64,000 bases of DNA from Ischnura elegans. Taxonomy: Eukaryota > Arthropoda > Insecta > Odonata > Coenagrionidae. Positions 1 through 11,740 of the stretch are shown in pieces. The notes beneath the pieces were generated by a model. The model saw nothing but the letters and a program-made list of their open reading frames with translations. It did not search any database and had not been told where the DNA came from. Both the position numbers and the translations under genes were made by a program. Numbering within the stretch: the stretch's first letter is position 1; each line of letters begins with the position of its first letter. Location: the NCBI RefSeq assembly GCF_921293095.1, contig NC_060254.1, positions 3,782,001 through 3,846,000 on the forward strand, in the 5' to 3' direction.

Positions 1-31
1 AAATAAAATAAATTATTTGATTAATTTACAG

Positions 32-3000
32 CTATTTTATCTGTGGAGCAGTCGGCAAAAGAAATAAATGAAGAGTTTATAGAGAGGGTGGGACCTCTTG
101 CTTTGAGACTGGAGGAGACAGCGAGCGACCCCAAGGAGGCATCCAAGAGAATACGACAATTCTACTTTGGGGAAAAAGATATTGATATTAAAACTCACAA
201 GGAATTGACTGACGTGAGTACAGTGAAATTTTCAATTACAGAATGTTATTTTTTATTAAAAAGCTATTTTTCATGGATTGTTTTCAGTTTGTAATGGCAG
301 TATGCACATGAAATAGTCTCAATGTCTATTCGAACAGTCCATCATTTAAAATATATTATATTATTTTATATTTTCAGTTCTAGAATGATGCAAATCTACT
401 TCCCTTCTTTATCTCATGCACTTTTCATAAGTATCTATAAACCTAATTCATTGATGCTTCCTCCTTAGATCTCCTTAGTTTGTACATAAAATTATACCTT
501 GGATGAACAATACATTCTTTGGACTGAATTTTAATAAGAATCAGTGGCGGCTGGAGGTAATTTATCCAGGGTGTGTCATAGAGCAGATGCAGGATGATTT
601 ATTTATATTATGTAAATTATAATCCATGAGCATCATATTTCGTCGTAATAGAATACAATAGCTTGCAAGACATACCACTGGTAAATTCTACCCTAAAAAC
701 TGCATGGACAGGAGTAATATAAGCATGCTAATGAAAATAATTATTCTAACCACACCTTTACAAGTGACAGTAGGTGAAATTCATTCTCCTTTCCTTCTTC
801 CGAGAGAACTTGCCTATCACCTTGTCATTGAAACCTTCGATACCGTCCATGGAACTTTTTCAATTAATAACATCGCCAAAGCAATGAGCCTGTCCTCGTC
901 CATCTGGCTACGTAAGGGTTAACACGTTTAAGGGTTGAAAAAATCCTCTCTGCTTCACTAGTTGTCATCGGAATTGTCGCAAGAATTTTCAGTAGTTTAG
1001 TTGTTTCACTGAATGTGTTTTGAATTTTATTGTAAACGATGAATCCTAGTAGAACAACGATACCGGAGACTTTCCGGAAGTCCTCGTGCATGTACATTAT
1101 TTCAAGCTCAGTTTTCAAGCTCAATTTTCAATGAGGAACTTGCATAGGTCGTAGATTGCTCTAAAAACTATTTTGAATAAGTCAAATGGATACATTAGCT
1201 TGCAAAAATACCTTCATTTTCTCCATTCAACATCAAAAGGAGTAAAAAAATTGCATTTAAAATCGAGAAAATTTTCTCTTGAGCCGACCACTGCGCGAAG
1301 ACACCCGAGCGTTGCCGAGGCCAGGCGTGACGTCATAGGTGCCTAAACAACCGTAGGGAGTTGGGAAATACGCTGAGCGCATGGTGTAAAATTTGTTTTG
1401 AGGGAGTATTTAGCCGCTCATCGTCACTTTATTTTGCTCTGTTATTCTTGGGCAAGTTTTCCTATTGCTATTGTGCCTAGATTATTACTTGGGATATTAA
1501 TAATGCGGCATCGGGATGATGAAGTACAAGCGTTTCACTTCGTATGTTTTAGTTATCAGAAAAATGGATGATAACGTTGCCACTCGTTCGAATAGTACAC
1601 CTGAAATTCATCTATGTCTACATAATACCCAGCAAGCCGCCTAAAAGGCGCGTGGCATGGGGTGTTAGGACACCAGCCTTTTCTTAGGACACCAAAAATT
1701 GATGCCACGACCCTCATGGAATTTGTTAAGACATATTATTGCTATACGTCGGCGGCAAATCGAGATGTAAAAGAAACTTGTAATACTGGAGGATAACGAT
1801 CGTAAGCTGTGCTGTTGAATTTGGCAACGCCGAATTAGCGGAGAAGGTAGTCCTATCCGTCCTACGGTACGAATTCACAGCAAAACAGTCTGCACACAAT
1901 CCACATGTGAGATCGCGAATCGGTTCCGCTGCCAACACACACACAAGCTACGACCTATTTCAATAATATAGGTAAATCCATAAAAATATACTAGCGTATA
2001 CCATAATATATAGTGGGAAATAGGCAAATACTCTTATCAAAAACTGGATGTCACTGTCACATTCTTATATTCATCACGTACAACTTACAATAAAAGAACT
2101 CGTTATGAAGAAAACAACTATATATTCACTCATTTAAACCCTTAAATTAGCCCACACAAGTGATACAGGTGACTTTTCTTACTACTATTCGTTGAAATAA
2201 TGGAACAACAAACTTCACTCACAGTTTTTATTTCAATAGCGTGATCGTGAAATGTCATATCTTCGGTGAACAACGGAGATTAGCACGCCACTGACAATTT
2301 TTACACTACTGTTAGACATTTATCGATAGCGTAATAGCACTTTTTACAATTCAATCACGATGGAACATTGATAACTCTTCGCCGATATTTTTCAACCTTG
2401 TCAAACTTTGTGCATTACAACCACTGGCACTGTGATTATTAGAAATAGCATAACGGGAGATGTCACGTTAAAAATAACACTATTTTTGCACAAAAATGTT
2501 CCTAGATGTCTCCAATCAGCGAGCAAAAGTTGCATTGACTGGAATTCACCCCATAATACAAGCACAGACAGTCCTAAACGACGAATTCTCCGGTACCTAC
2601 GAATAAACGGATGAAGTTATTGTATATAAAAGCTAAGCGGACATTAGTAAACATCAAAATCGTTCTAATTACATACTTATATGAATGATATGCCGTCGAT
2701 AACATCAACTTACAATTAACGTATCCCCCTTCCAATGGCCGTGGCTCAGACTCCTACAACGATGTTATTTAAGTATTATAAAATTTTCGGATAACTGCTC
2801 CAGTTTTATATTTTATCCCCTGACTCAGATATTAATATAATAAATAATACAAAATATGAGGGCTTCCAAGCCTCTATCGTCGGATATTTATCTTTAAATA
2901 TAAAATAATCAACACGTCTAACAAACGAAGCTCTCACAACTGCTGGCAACTATTACAAACAATCACAACAATAGCCTCGCGTGATGTTTAGGTACCTTTG

Positions 3001-6000
3001 ACGTCATCGAGGCTTCGTCGGCAGTGGCTTGGGGGGTGAGGGAGTTTTTCCCGCGCTTTAAAATTCGTTATATTTATCATTAAATATCTCGCGAAGGAAA
3101 AATCAGATATACATGCGGTTTTCTTTGTTGTATTCAGAAAATAATTTTCTGTCCGCCTGTGAAATAAAAAAAATCATGCAAGTTCCCCATTGACCCAATG
3201 ATTTCGAAGTTAGCAGAGATTCTCGTTGTACAGGAATAGTTATCTTTCATAATTCATTCATCTTTGGGTGTGCACTTGCTAACATGCGTATATGCACGCG
3301 CCGCCACTGATAAGAATCACGGCAGACATACTGCAACATGCTCACGGACAGGTTATGAAATCTGTGATCCAACTTTGATGACAACAAAAATTATTATCTT
3401 ATGGAGTCATCATTATTGGTATCATCTTTTCACACCAATTTTCACGCTGAAGGCAAGATACAGGATATCCGCCGGTAACTTATTGTAACTGTCCACCCAA
3501 TGGTACTGTGTGCTAAATATCTTTATGAAATTGTGCGGTAATCACGCATGTGGAAAAGTGAAGTAGTTTCACTTAAAAATTACAAGGGTCGTTCAAATAA
3601 GTCCTTGCAGAATCTCCAAAAAATTGCTCTCTTAGTATCAAAAATTAAAGTTCACTAGAAAGTAACACTCGTCACTAATCTGCTGTATCGATCCCATAGT
3701 TTCACTGTTGTAGCTGATTGTAGTGAATAAATTTCACTTGTTTCTAAAAATTGATAAAATTGAGTTTTATGCGGTGATCAAGCACTTGTTTAACTTTGCT
3801 AACTTGGATGAAGATCTGCTCCCGTGATTGAAACTATTTACAATGGGGTAAATGAGTTAAAACATTGCCGTACATCCAAAAAAATGAGCATTGTTCCGGG
3901 TGCTCCGTGGAAGTATCTCCTCCACAGAATCCTTGATGTGGTTTTAAGGGCTAGGCGAATCAAAGTGCGCGATATCGGTAAGACAATTGGAATGTCGTAA
4001 CTCATAATCACTTCAATTTTGCGCGAAAATGTGGAAAAAAATATCGGCAAGACTTCGGTCGCGTTTTCTCACTTTGGAGAATGAATGCAATCGCGTGGTC
4101 AACTCAAAGGCTTTTTTGACGCTTTTACTTCGCAATACTGAGGATTTCCTCAACAATTCATAACTTATGATGAAATATGGATTCATCACTACAATACAGA
4201 GACCATATAACAGGTACAAAAAAGTTATGGGGTAGTTTCCTTCATCAAGGAAAACTAAAGACATTGATTGCGATTTGTTACCCACCATTAGTGTATTCAT
4301 AATATACAAATTATTTTGTTTTATAAATCCCAGTTTAGACCAATAGCAATGGTCAATTTTAACCGCATTCGAAAAAGGCCAGATTGGCGCCCATGCGATG
4401 CCACTCCACGTGACGTCACAGGGACCTAGTTTCTATACGAGCAGGTAGGAGTTTTACATCGTCCGAGATTACCAATGCATGCATGAGGCACAGAGCTCAG
4501 GAAACGTCTTAATAATCACCTATTAAAACTGCCTATGGTCGGAAAGTTTCCTTCATTTGATAAGGTATTAATAATCCTTATTTAAGCCAAGCGCTACCTG
4601 CTAGCAGCTGCATCGTAGCGACGCGCATATCCTCACCCCAAGGTCACCTGACACGGCTGCAGCGGGAACCAGACTAACGTCACATGGGCGCCTCCCAGCA
4701 TTCATACTTAGCCGTCGCGTTTTCGCGCGCTTGAAAATTTTCACTTTTCATTTAATCGCGAAAAATAGATATTGTCATTTTAAAATCTAAAAGCGTGAAA
4801 TGCGTACTCCAGGAGTAATAATCATTCGATTTAGGCAATAAAAAGTAATAGGAAAGCACCCTATTTCGAGGATGAACGGGCTCCAAAGCAGGCGAAGATG
4901 TTGAAATGGGCCGGTCAAGTCAAGTTCCGATTATTAAAAAGTTCGCAGTATTCACCAGATTTGTCATCCGGTGACTTTTTCTTACTTCATAACTTGATGA
5001 AAATGGCTTTGCGGTCAAAGGTTTATGTTATCCTAAAGAGGTCATCACCCATATCAGTGCCAATTTTTAGGAGATCCCGAAATTCTACTTTTTGGACAGC
5101 TAAAAATGCTTGGAAAAATGCTTATAAAATTTTATATGGCTGAAAGAAGACTACAAGGAAAAATAAAAAGTTGGCCCAATATAAATTGTTTTTATACCTT
5201 TTTATAAAGAGGTTTTGAACGTATGCGGAATTATCCACATCGAATAAATGGAAAAGGGAAAAAAGATAAAAGGATCTCGTATTATTACAATTGTATGAAA
5301 ATATTCAAATGCATTTATATATTTCACTGTCTGATCTCCTCTGACTTCTTCAATATTTTTATAGTTATAAATTTTGTCTAGGTTTTTCTATGAAGTCGTC
5401 TCATATTATTAGGTAGTTACTGCTAAAAGATACATCACTGTTGACGGGAAAATTCAAAATTCCTTTCACGATTGATTGATTTCTCTCTTCATCTTTGCAT
5501 ACATTTCTAAAGTGCGTATATCATGCTATAAGCTGTGTCCTATGCAGTTATTATTCCCATACACTAATCTTAGACTCATTCACTCTTGCTTACTTATGAA
5601 TATCCAAAAAGGAGGTCCGACATGTATCTGTCATGTCTTTATCAAATCCATATGGATTTCTTCTGCTCCAAGTAAAAAAATAAAGAACCATAAATAGAAT
5701 ACAAAGGAAATTTCTCAAACTTTATGTATTTAGTTTATTAAGTATCAGTAAGAAATTCACTATCGTTTGTTCATTCTTTTCAGCTTTTTACGGATCGAAT
5801 TTTGAAAAACAGTTTAAAATTGTCTCTTGAGCTCTTGGTGAATGCTCCAACATCCAAACCAGTGTATTACTATGAGTTTTCCCACAGAGGAAAATATTCT
5901 TTTCTCGATGCCATGCCAATGAAGAATAAGACAACCAATGGTTTAATTGATTGGGGTACGTTTACATTTTTTAACAATTGTCCAAATGTGTATAATGTGG

Positions 6001-6927
6001 AATAATGTGAGTGTATGTTATGCATATCGCATTCCCTTTTCCTTCAAAAATTATTTTCACCGAAAAATAATGGTTATGAGACATTAGTGCCGCAATGATG
6101 TCTGTGTAAACTTATTTGGCTGAAAATATTTTTTGAAATAAATGTGAAATAATATCTTTACACACAGAATATTTTTTCCTTTCAGGAGTGGGCCACTGTG
6201 ATGAGTTGACTTACCTTTTCCCACATGCAGATGTTCTCAAAGGCCCACTCAATGATGATGACATCCACATATCTGATGTCATGGTTAAAATGTGGACTGA
6301 TTTTGCAAATTTAGGGTAAGCTAATACATAGTTTCAATTTTAACACTGTTGCATGAATCTGTATGAAAATGTGTAATCACTATCACGTGGAATTTCCGAC
6401 ACTATAGTACCAAAAAGTTTTACCTTATCTATATGTTACAGCTTTAGTATATCTGGTTTTTTTATTATTTTTCCCCTGTGGAATTTTTGCACATATGTAC
6501 ACAATGAATACTTTAATATCGCTGGAGTCATATACAGTGAACTCATCTATCCTGCAAGTTAATCTCTCTAGTATGTACCACCATTTTCCGTTTTTTATTT
6601 TGGATATTTCTGTTTTTTGTTATAAATTAGCTATTATGATTCTTATGAATCACCTAACTTGATAATTCTCAGCTTATAGACATTATCCTTAAAAAATAAC
6701 TTTCTGAAAATGATTTCAGAGACCCAACACCTGCCCGAGATGAGCTAATTCCTCTCCAATGGCAACCGATAAAGCCAAATGAAATGCATTTTCTTAACAT
6801 TGGAACTAAAGGACTGGAAATGTTACCAATGTCTGAGGAATACATTGCTCGCTTCAATTTCTGGGAGTCTCTAAAACTAAAGGAGAATGAACATTATGTA
6901 TCGGAGAAGTTGAAAGATGAATTATAA
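32..6927 (+). CDS. Carboxylesterase (insect alpha-/JH-esterase type), 3' four coding exons
   Basis: The 3' part of a type-B carboxylesterase gene (alpha/beta-hydrolase fold, hydrolysing carboxylic esters); its 5' exons lie left of the window. Visible exons are 32-213 (enters in phase 2, ends on a codon boundary at gtgagt), 5784-5955, 6186-6315 and 6720-6927 (stop TAA 6925-6927); all junctions are GT-AG and the phases agree. Exon 2 opens with LFTDRIL and continues with YYYEFSHRGKYSF, both typical of insect esterases. Exon 3 starts GVGHCDELTYLF; its His (6194-6196) is the catalytic-triad histidine. Exon 4 carries DPTP and a Trp-rich tail ending FNFWESL. The nucleophile Ser elbow and the triad acid are not in the window, so substrate class cannot be assigned. 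The 5.6-kb intron 214-5783 is packed with transposons. No frameshift or stop is seen, so I infer a working gene. Confidence 0.93.
700..1124 (-). pseudogene. hAT transposase C-terminal (dimerisation) remnant
   Basis: Reading leftward from 1124, the translation contains LLKILATIPMTTSEAERIFS followed by TLKRV, the hAT C-terminal dimerisation motif. Near 900 the frame shifts, and the next frame continues with DRLIALAMLLIEKVP, the normal end of that domain. Only this tail survives; the catalytic domain is absent. It belongs to the element 542-3309 and is inactive. Confidence 0.75.
1129..3192. mobile_element. Non-autonomous element with CAATGRGGAAC inverted ends
   Basis: Left end CAATGAGGAACTTGCA (1129) matches the reverse complement of the right end, which finishes GCAAGTTCCCCATTG (3192), with one mismatch. 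Further inside is a second inverted pair: GACGTCATAGGTGCCTAAAC near 1329, and its counterpart around 2985-3012. The same terminal sequence bounds the THAP-bearing element at 54391-55786, so they probably form one family. No recognisable protein is encoded and I see no clear target duplication. Confidence 0.55.
3838..5170 (+). pseudogene. Mariner transposase pseudogene
   Basis: Before the MITE the translation reads IKVRDIGKTIGMS (helix-turn-helix region), then in shifted frames FLNNS.. and DEIWIHHYN-like residues ending near 4210; the last resembles the mariner DE(T)WIHHY motif with the first catalytic Asp. After the MITE it resumes APKQAKMLKWAGQV, jumps over the middle of the catalytic domain, and continues SSQYSPDLSSGDFFL, the mariner (Y)SPDLAPSDY(F)LF region with the third catalytic Asp. 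The end has the usual LKEDYKEK-like tail. Several frameshifts, an internal deletion and the MITE insertion make it inactive. Confidence 0.75.
4227..4865 (+). mobile_element. 650-bp MITE family, copy 1
   Basis: Ends TGGGGTAGTTTCC at left and GGAAAGCACCCTATT at right, an imperfect inverted terminal repeat. The body shares long blocks with copies 2-5: CCACGTGACGTCACAGGGAC, ACCAATGCATGCATGAGGCA and TCGCGAAAAATAGATAT. No coding potential. It is inserted into the mariner relic, so it is the younger of the two. Confidence 0.85.
5226..5783. other. Esterase intron remainder, nothing recognised
   Basis: AT-rich intronic sequence between the mariner relic and the next esterase exon. I see no coding, repeat or RNA signal apart from the acceptor TTTTCAG at 5777-5783. 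Confidence 0.6.
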
Positions 6928-8312
6928 GACTGAAGCAGGTTTTCCTGATTGAAAGTGTGGGTGTGTATATATGTGATGATTCAGTACTTCATATAATTTT
7001 CATTTGCATTGCCTTTGAAGAACCATTTGCAGTGGTTAGTTAACATTTTCATGAATTCCATTGGGGCCGTTGAACCAATGGCAATAATATTTCAAGCACA
7101 TGTGTGATTGAAAGATCCACACTTAACTGAGGATAAGTCAACTTACTAGTGGAATTTTGGTCTTGTTGTTAAACTCGCTTCCAGTCTAAGTAACTTTCCC
7201 AGTCTTTGTGTGCGAGAAATTCTAATGAAAAACACATTGTGATTTCACACATCAATTGAAAAATATGACTCTGTTCATACAATATAAATGTTACAAATAT
7301 GTAAATATAAGTAATAGTTTTGTACGAATTATTTTAAAATACATCAAATATTCAGTTTTGCGCAGTAAAATTCATTTACATACTCATCATGATTCGTAAA
7401 TACAGGGGTTCAGTTTTAGGTTGATTGAAATTAACATAATATTTGAATTTTATAAAGTTCCCATAACTAATTAATGTTAAGTATTCATCTAATTCATTTA
7501 TTTAAATCTTGAAGAAAGTCTATATCAATACGTTCGAGTGATAGATAGGTTAATTTTTATGGTATGGAAATAAATAAAAAAATAAAAATAAATATCCGAC
7601 TTTTTTTTTCGACTTAATTTTGTTATGGGTTTTGTATTCAATGAATAATGCTTCAAATAGTGGAAAAATATTTAAGTGTTTTAATATGTATCATTAAATC
7701 TCTGATACCTCTCCTTCTTGAGATTTAATTTTTATTTTAATGAAATACTTCGGCGAAATATAAAACATGGAAACAATCTCTAGCGATGAAATAGACCAAT
7801 GAGCGATCTTTCCTGAGGCCAAATGGGGAGGAATGATTATTGCGTGATTTTGGATTTTTTCTTTAAATCTTGGTCCCATGCACAGAAGCTCAAAGTCGCT
7901 CTTCTTTCTATTTACTTGTAGTAGCGGAGTGTACTCATACATCAGTACTTTATATACCACCGTAGATTAATACGTTTATCATTTGTTTCGTTGCGCGCTT
8001 CGACCTGATGAGAACTTCACTGTGCTCTTATTGAGTTCTTACACGCGAAATAATGACAAACAAATGATTACCACACACCGGAAAATTAGATATTGAATAT
8101 ATAAATTAAACATATTAACGATATATTAGAAAACATTAAAAGACATTTGTAATATGAAATTGTTGTTCCATATTTTACTGAAATGTTATAATGGCAAGCT
8201 CGAATGCATAGGCATCATGTCGCCAACATCAACTTTTCTCTAATACTCCGCCCTTCAATCTTGAACGGCTGCATTCCGAGGCGAACGAACGCTTGGCCAG
8301 CACACGAGCTAA
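6928..8312. other. Esterase 3' flank / intergenic
   Basis: AT-rich downstream sequence holding the candidate poly(A) signals near 7573. Otherwise no structure that I can support. Confidence 0.5.
7573..7578 (+). promoter_or_regulatory. Candidate poly(A) signal of the esterase gene
   Basis: AATAAA in an A-rich run about 645 bases after the esterase stop, in a 3' flank without other gene signals. The hexamer is seen; its use is inferred, and neighbouring overlapping AATAAA copies could equally serve. Confidence 0.3.
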
Positions 8313-8548
8313 AGGCTGTTTGACACGGGGCACGGAATTGCGCAGGTTAGAGCTGCATTTATTTCTAAAATGGCGTGGAATTGCGCGAATGTATATGAAC
8401 GAAATGAGAACAGGGGCTATTTTGCCGTCTCGCATCCACGCATTCTCGCATGTGTTCCAGCAATTCACCGCTTTACACGACGCAATTTTGACTGCGCCTT
8501 CGTAAACACTTCAGATTGCGCAATTCCGTGTATCGTGTAAATCGGCCT
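8313..8548 (+). mobile_element. Harbinger-like MITE, copy 1 (236 bp)
   Basis: Ends AGGCTGTTTGACACGG and CGTGTAAATCGGCCT form an inverted repeat that extends into CGGAATTGCGCA on both sides. The element is flanked by TAA (8310-8312 and 8549-8551), the 3-bp TWA-type duplication of PIF/Harbinger elements. A near-identical copy lies inverted at 12282-12515. Non-coding. Confidence 0.75.
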
Positions 8549-9199
8549 TAAATGTCAATTAAATGATAAGAATATTAAGTGCGGCGGGTGTTATCGTATG
8601 TTCTTTAACTCAAGGTCAACCTCCAGCATCGCTCCTTTTTGGAATTGCAGTTTTCAATGAATGAGAAGGACGTGTTTTTGACCGCGAGTGGCCGTTCGAG
8701 TCGAATGCGAAGATCGATCAGCCCCATTATTCGTTGGCAATGAATGAAGTGCGCGACGCGTCCGTAGGTGATCTCCATGGATACTTGTTGCTCGATTCTC
8801 TACGGAAGTTTATTGAATTATTGAAAAGAGAATTTAACATTTTTTTGCGCGTAGAGCGATTAATTACCGTAAAATGCGTATAACTGTAAGCGCAGGTCAA
8901 TCGGTACCTAACCAACCCCTTCGCAGGGACGCAATAATATGCAGGCGTGCCAAGGGGTGTCGCAGTCCAAGGGGCGCCTTCAGTGGAGGCAGTTCATTCA
9001 GTTACATCAGTACGTAAATTAGGGTGTTGAAAAATTAATATCGGGGTTTTAACGCTTTATAATATTTATTACATTATACTTACAGTTATAAATTATATAT
9101 CAAATGAAAGAGCAACTCAATCAGTATTGTTTTTAGCGACAATGTACATGCGCGTGAAATGTTTCTGTCCCGATCCGCTAGAAAGCGGTAGTAGTAAAT
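8549..9199. other. Intergenic, nothing recognised
   Basis: No reading frame, repeat or RNA gene that I can support in this stretch. Confidence 0.5.
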
Positions 9200-9302
9200 A
9201 TGGCGACTAGTGAACAGAAAGCGTTTTGTGTTTTACAGTTTGCAGAGACTGAATCTGTAGTTACTGTGCAACGTGTGTTGCACAGTAACCCCAGATATGC
9301 AC
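9200..9302 (+). pseudogene. Inverted fragment of a transposase N-terminus
   Basis: ATG at 9200 opens MATSEQKAFCVLQFAETESV, nearly the same as the N-terminus of the minus-strand transposase relic that begins at 10099. The similarity ends near 9270. The two therefore lie head-on, as an inverted partial duplication. Confidence 0.65.
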
Positions 9303-10099
9303 TTTATGAGTGTTTACATGTCCACTTATATGAAAGGTCGATCCATCGCTGAAGACAACATGATCCAGAAATCAGTGGCGCAGCGAGGGGGGGGGTTTGG
9401 GGAATAAACCCCCCCCCCCCCAGAGCTCAGACAAAATTTTTAAGTTTAATCCATTTTACTTAATAGATTAGTATTACTTATAGAATAGTGTTAGGATTAA
9501 TATAATATCTCTCATAAAGCAGTAAAACTAGTCATCTTGAACCATATATCTTAAAATTTTCTGGAGGAGGGCCTCCGCAAATCCCACTTACCCTGGTGAG
9601 TATGCAATAAGCCCACACCCCAAAGTATTAGTTGCGACTAAAATCCCCCTAGCCTTAATTCTTAGCTGCGCCCCTGGTAGAAATCATCATCGTCATGAAA
9701 CAACATTTCCATTGTGAAGTTGGCAGGTAATCCGTGGTCTGTAGGCTTTAGAGCCTGTAATAACTGTAACCGGTAAGGATGTAGTAGTATACATTTCCTT
9801 AAAACTTTCCAAGCAGTTGACACAGGAATTTCTAATTCCCGACTAGCCTTCCGGACTGATTTCTTTGGGCTGCGAGTGAACGACTCTCTCACTCGCTCAA
9901 CAGTCTCTTCGCTAACTCTTGGTCGTCCCGTGCTCTTCCCTTTACAAAGGCAGCCTGTATCTTCAAACTGATGATACTATCTACGGATGTTCTGGTCACT
10001 TGGAGGATCACAACCGAATTTAGGGCGGAATGCACGTTGCACAGATTCAGTCTTTGCAAACTGTAAAACATAAAACGCTTTCTGTTCACTCGTCGCCAT
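9303..10099 (-). pseudogene. Tc1/IS630-like transposase pseudogene (DUF4817-type HTH)
   Basis: Starts at 10099 with MATSEQKAF and runs leftward through VSEETVERVRESFTRSPKKS and VRKASRELEIPVSTAWKVL (helix-turn-helix), then LQLLQALKPTDHGLPANFTM and HDDDDF. A hAT MITE interrupts at 9676-9373. Beyond it the frame resumes HVVFSDGSTFHISGHVN and HKVHIWG, matching the first-Asp block of the DDE domain of this family. The rest of the catalytic domain is gone, and there is at least one in-frame stop near 9975. This helix-turn-helix type is common in arthropod genomes. Confidence 0.8.
9373..9676. mobile_element. hAT MITE (304 bp) inside the transposase relic
   Basis: Ends CAGTGGCGCAGC and GCTGCGCCCCTG form a 12-bp inverted repeat with one mismatch. 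Flanking 8-mers CCAGAAAT and GTAGAAAT agree at 6 of 8 positions. It has a G run near the left end followed by a C run. Non-coding. Confidence 0.7.
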
Positions 10100-10189
10100 T
10101 TTTGCTGGAAGCCCCTCATGTATCTCATCCACATTTTCCTTTCATATGAGGCATTCTGCATTCTGTATTCTCAAGGCTTTTCATTAATA

Positions 10190-11740
10190 TGTTGGCTCTT
10201 GCTGGGTGCGGTGGAGTTTCCATTGCTGTTCCTGATGTAAAAAATGTGTTTTCACCGGAAGGAGAAACTCGTAAGTCAAATGCTCGGCGATATTTTCTCT
10301 ATAAATTTTCTCTAGTGATACATCTTCATAATAATGCACTCGATATCTATTGGCAGACACTCTGCACCTGTTTTGATTGTGTTATGCACAATGTGTGCTG
10401 CTCATCCCACACCAAGTAAATCCTGTCTTAATGAGTCTGATAACTTTGTGAAAACATTGTTTCTTCCTCTTCTTTGTGCCCCACCAAAATTTGTGTTCGT
10501 GTTGTCAGCACACAATGCTATAACTTTATCTGATATGGAATGTATCTCCAATGCTTGACTTATGTTTTGAAATCGTAGTTCTGCAGTTTCTCCTGGCAAG
10601 TCCTGCAATTCTAATAACTTTGTTTGCAATCCACTTGATGGTAGGAAGAACGGCACAATGATTGGCACAATTTTTATAACCTTGTGGCTTGATGGATCAG
10701 CTAAAATAGCGTTGAACTCCTGATTCATTAAGTTCCTTTTCCAGTTGTTCCATGGCAAAAGGAGAAAAAACAGTTGTAACAACAGCCTCAGCTTTAGTTA
10801 TAGCAGAGGAAAACTTTCCATTAAATAACTTTTTCTCAAGCTATGAAGTGCAATCCATAGAACGGAAACTATGACTATGATTGAGAGTATAAAATACATT
10901 TGCTAATTGTGCTAATTAGCAATTATTAGAGATACGTGAAAATCGCACTTTCATTTTTATTTTATCGCACTTTCAATAACAGTTTATCGCATTTCGTAGC
11001 GTCTATTTTTTATTTTCATAATGAAGTAAATGACGGTAAAATTTAGTGAAACACAGTTATATGACAAAATACAGAATATTTTTAATAATTATGTCGTAGA
11101 ACAATAATAAATTAAGGAATAAGACATAATGTTGCAGAGGAGTAGCTAGCCCCCGCCCACTTGTAGTTCGCGGCCACATAGAGTCCCAGCCAAGTAGCAG
11201 CTGGCAATTCGCTCACATGCTTTAAGCGGTGAGTGTCAGCGGAGCATTTAAACTGCGATCGGCACAAAAAGTACGAATTTTGCCGTGGAAAAGGCAAATT
11301 TGCGTAAAAATATCATAAGAGTCCAGTCATCGCATTTATTTGCGCACATCGCATCGATATCGCATTTATAGCATTTGCGATTTTCACGCATCTCTAGCAA
11401 TGGTATTTCATACTCTCATGCCTTGCTTTTGCACTTGGCTTGCACTAATTCCAGCAGTAGAAATGCTGCTAAAAGTGCTAATTGCAGTCCCTCCTTTCCT
11501 GCTTCTGAATTTTGAAATAAATTTGTTAGAACTGATGAAGAGGAAGCTACTGTTCCTGCCTTTTTGTGTTTCTCAGTCTTTGAAAGGTTGGAAATGTCTC
11601 CCCCACCACCATGAGCTACTGAAAATACAGATATGCACCCTGTGCAGCGTACATCAGAATCGGTCCTGTTCTTTTTAGAGAAAGGAAATTTCTTTTGCAG
11701 TTCACTGTTAAATCTTCAATTCCCTTTCCCCATTTTCCTG
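10190..11740 (-). pseudogene. hAT-superfamily transposase pseudogene
   Basis: Reading leftward from about 11690 the relic gives a BED-finger-like FSVAHGGGGDISNLSKTEKH. After the MITE at 11396-10927 it continues FNGKFSSAITKAEAVV, then QTKLLELQDLPGETAELRF and ALCADNTNTNFGG, near 10660-10470, and an AAHIVHNTIKTGA-like piece near 10380. This order matches a hAT transposase of the type with an N-terminal zinc finger. At least two frameshifts (near 10720 and 10400) plus the MITE insertion disable it. I could not identify the parent element's ends. Confidence 0.7.
10927..11396. mobile_element. hAT MITE (470 bp) with TAGAGATRCGTGAAAATCGC ends
   Basis: The terminal inverted repeat is TAGAGATACGTGAAAATCGC at 10927 against its counterpart ending ...ACGCATCTCTA at 11396, one mismatch. 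Flanking 8-mers are GCAATTAT and GCAATGGT (6/8). It is inserted in the hAT transposase relic and its interior is rich in ATCGCATTT repeats. Confidence 0.75.

Larger units (their letters stand above)
542..3309 (-). mobile_element. hAT element with 8-bp target duplication (2.77 kb)
   Basis: Ends are CAGTGGCGGC at 542 and GCCGCCACTG at 3309, a 10-bp inverted terminal repeat, flanked by an exact 8-bp direct repeat ATAAGAAT (534-541 and 3310-3317). Eight-base duplications and CAGTGGCG-type ends are diagnostic of the hAT superfamily. It sits in the esterase intron and carries a decayed transposase tail near its left end on the minus strand. A second element (1129-3192) appears nested within it, which would leave only about 700 bp of hAT sequence. 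Confidence 0.85.
3582..5225 (+). mobile_element. Degenerate mariner-like element, split by a MITE
   Basis: Left end near 3582 reads ACAAGGGTCGTTCAAATAAG, the start typical of mariner elements. The right end is decayed (TTTTGAACG near 5220). Between them lies a broken mariner transposase, interrupted at 4227-4865 by a copy of the 650-bp MITE. The esterase intron surrounds it. Confidence 0.65.
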
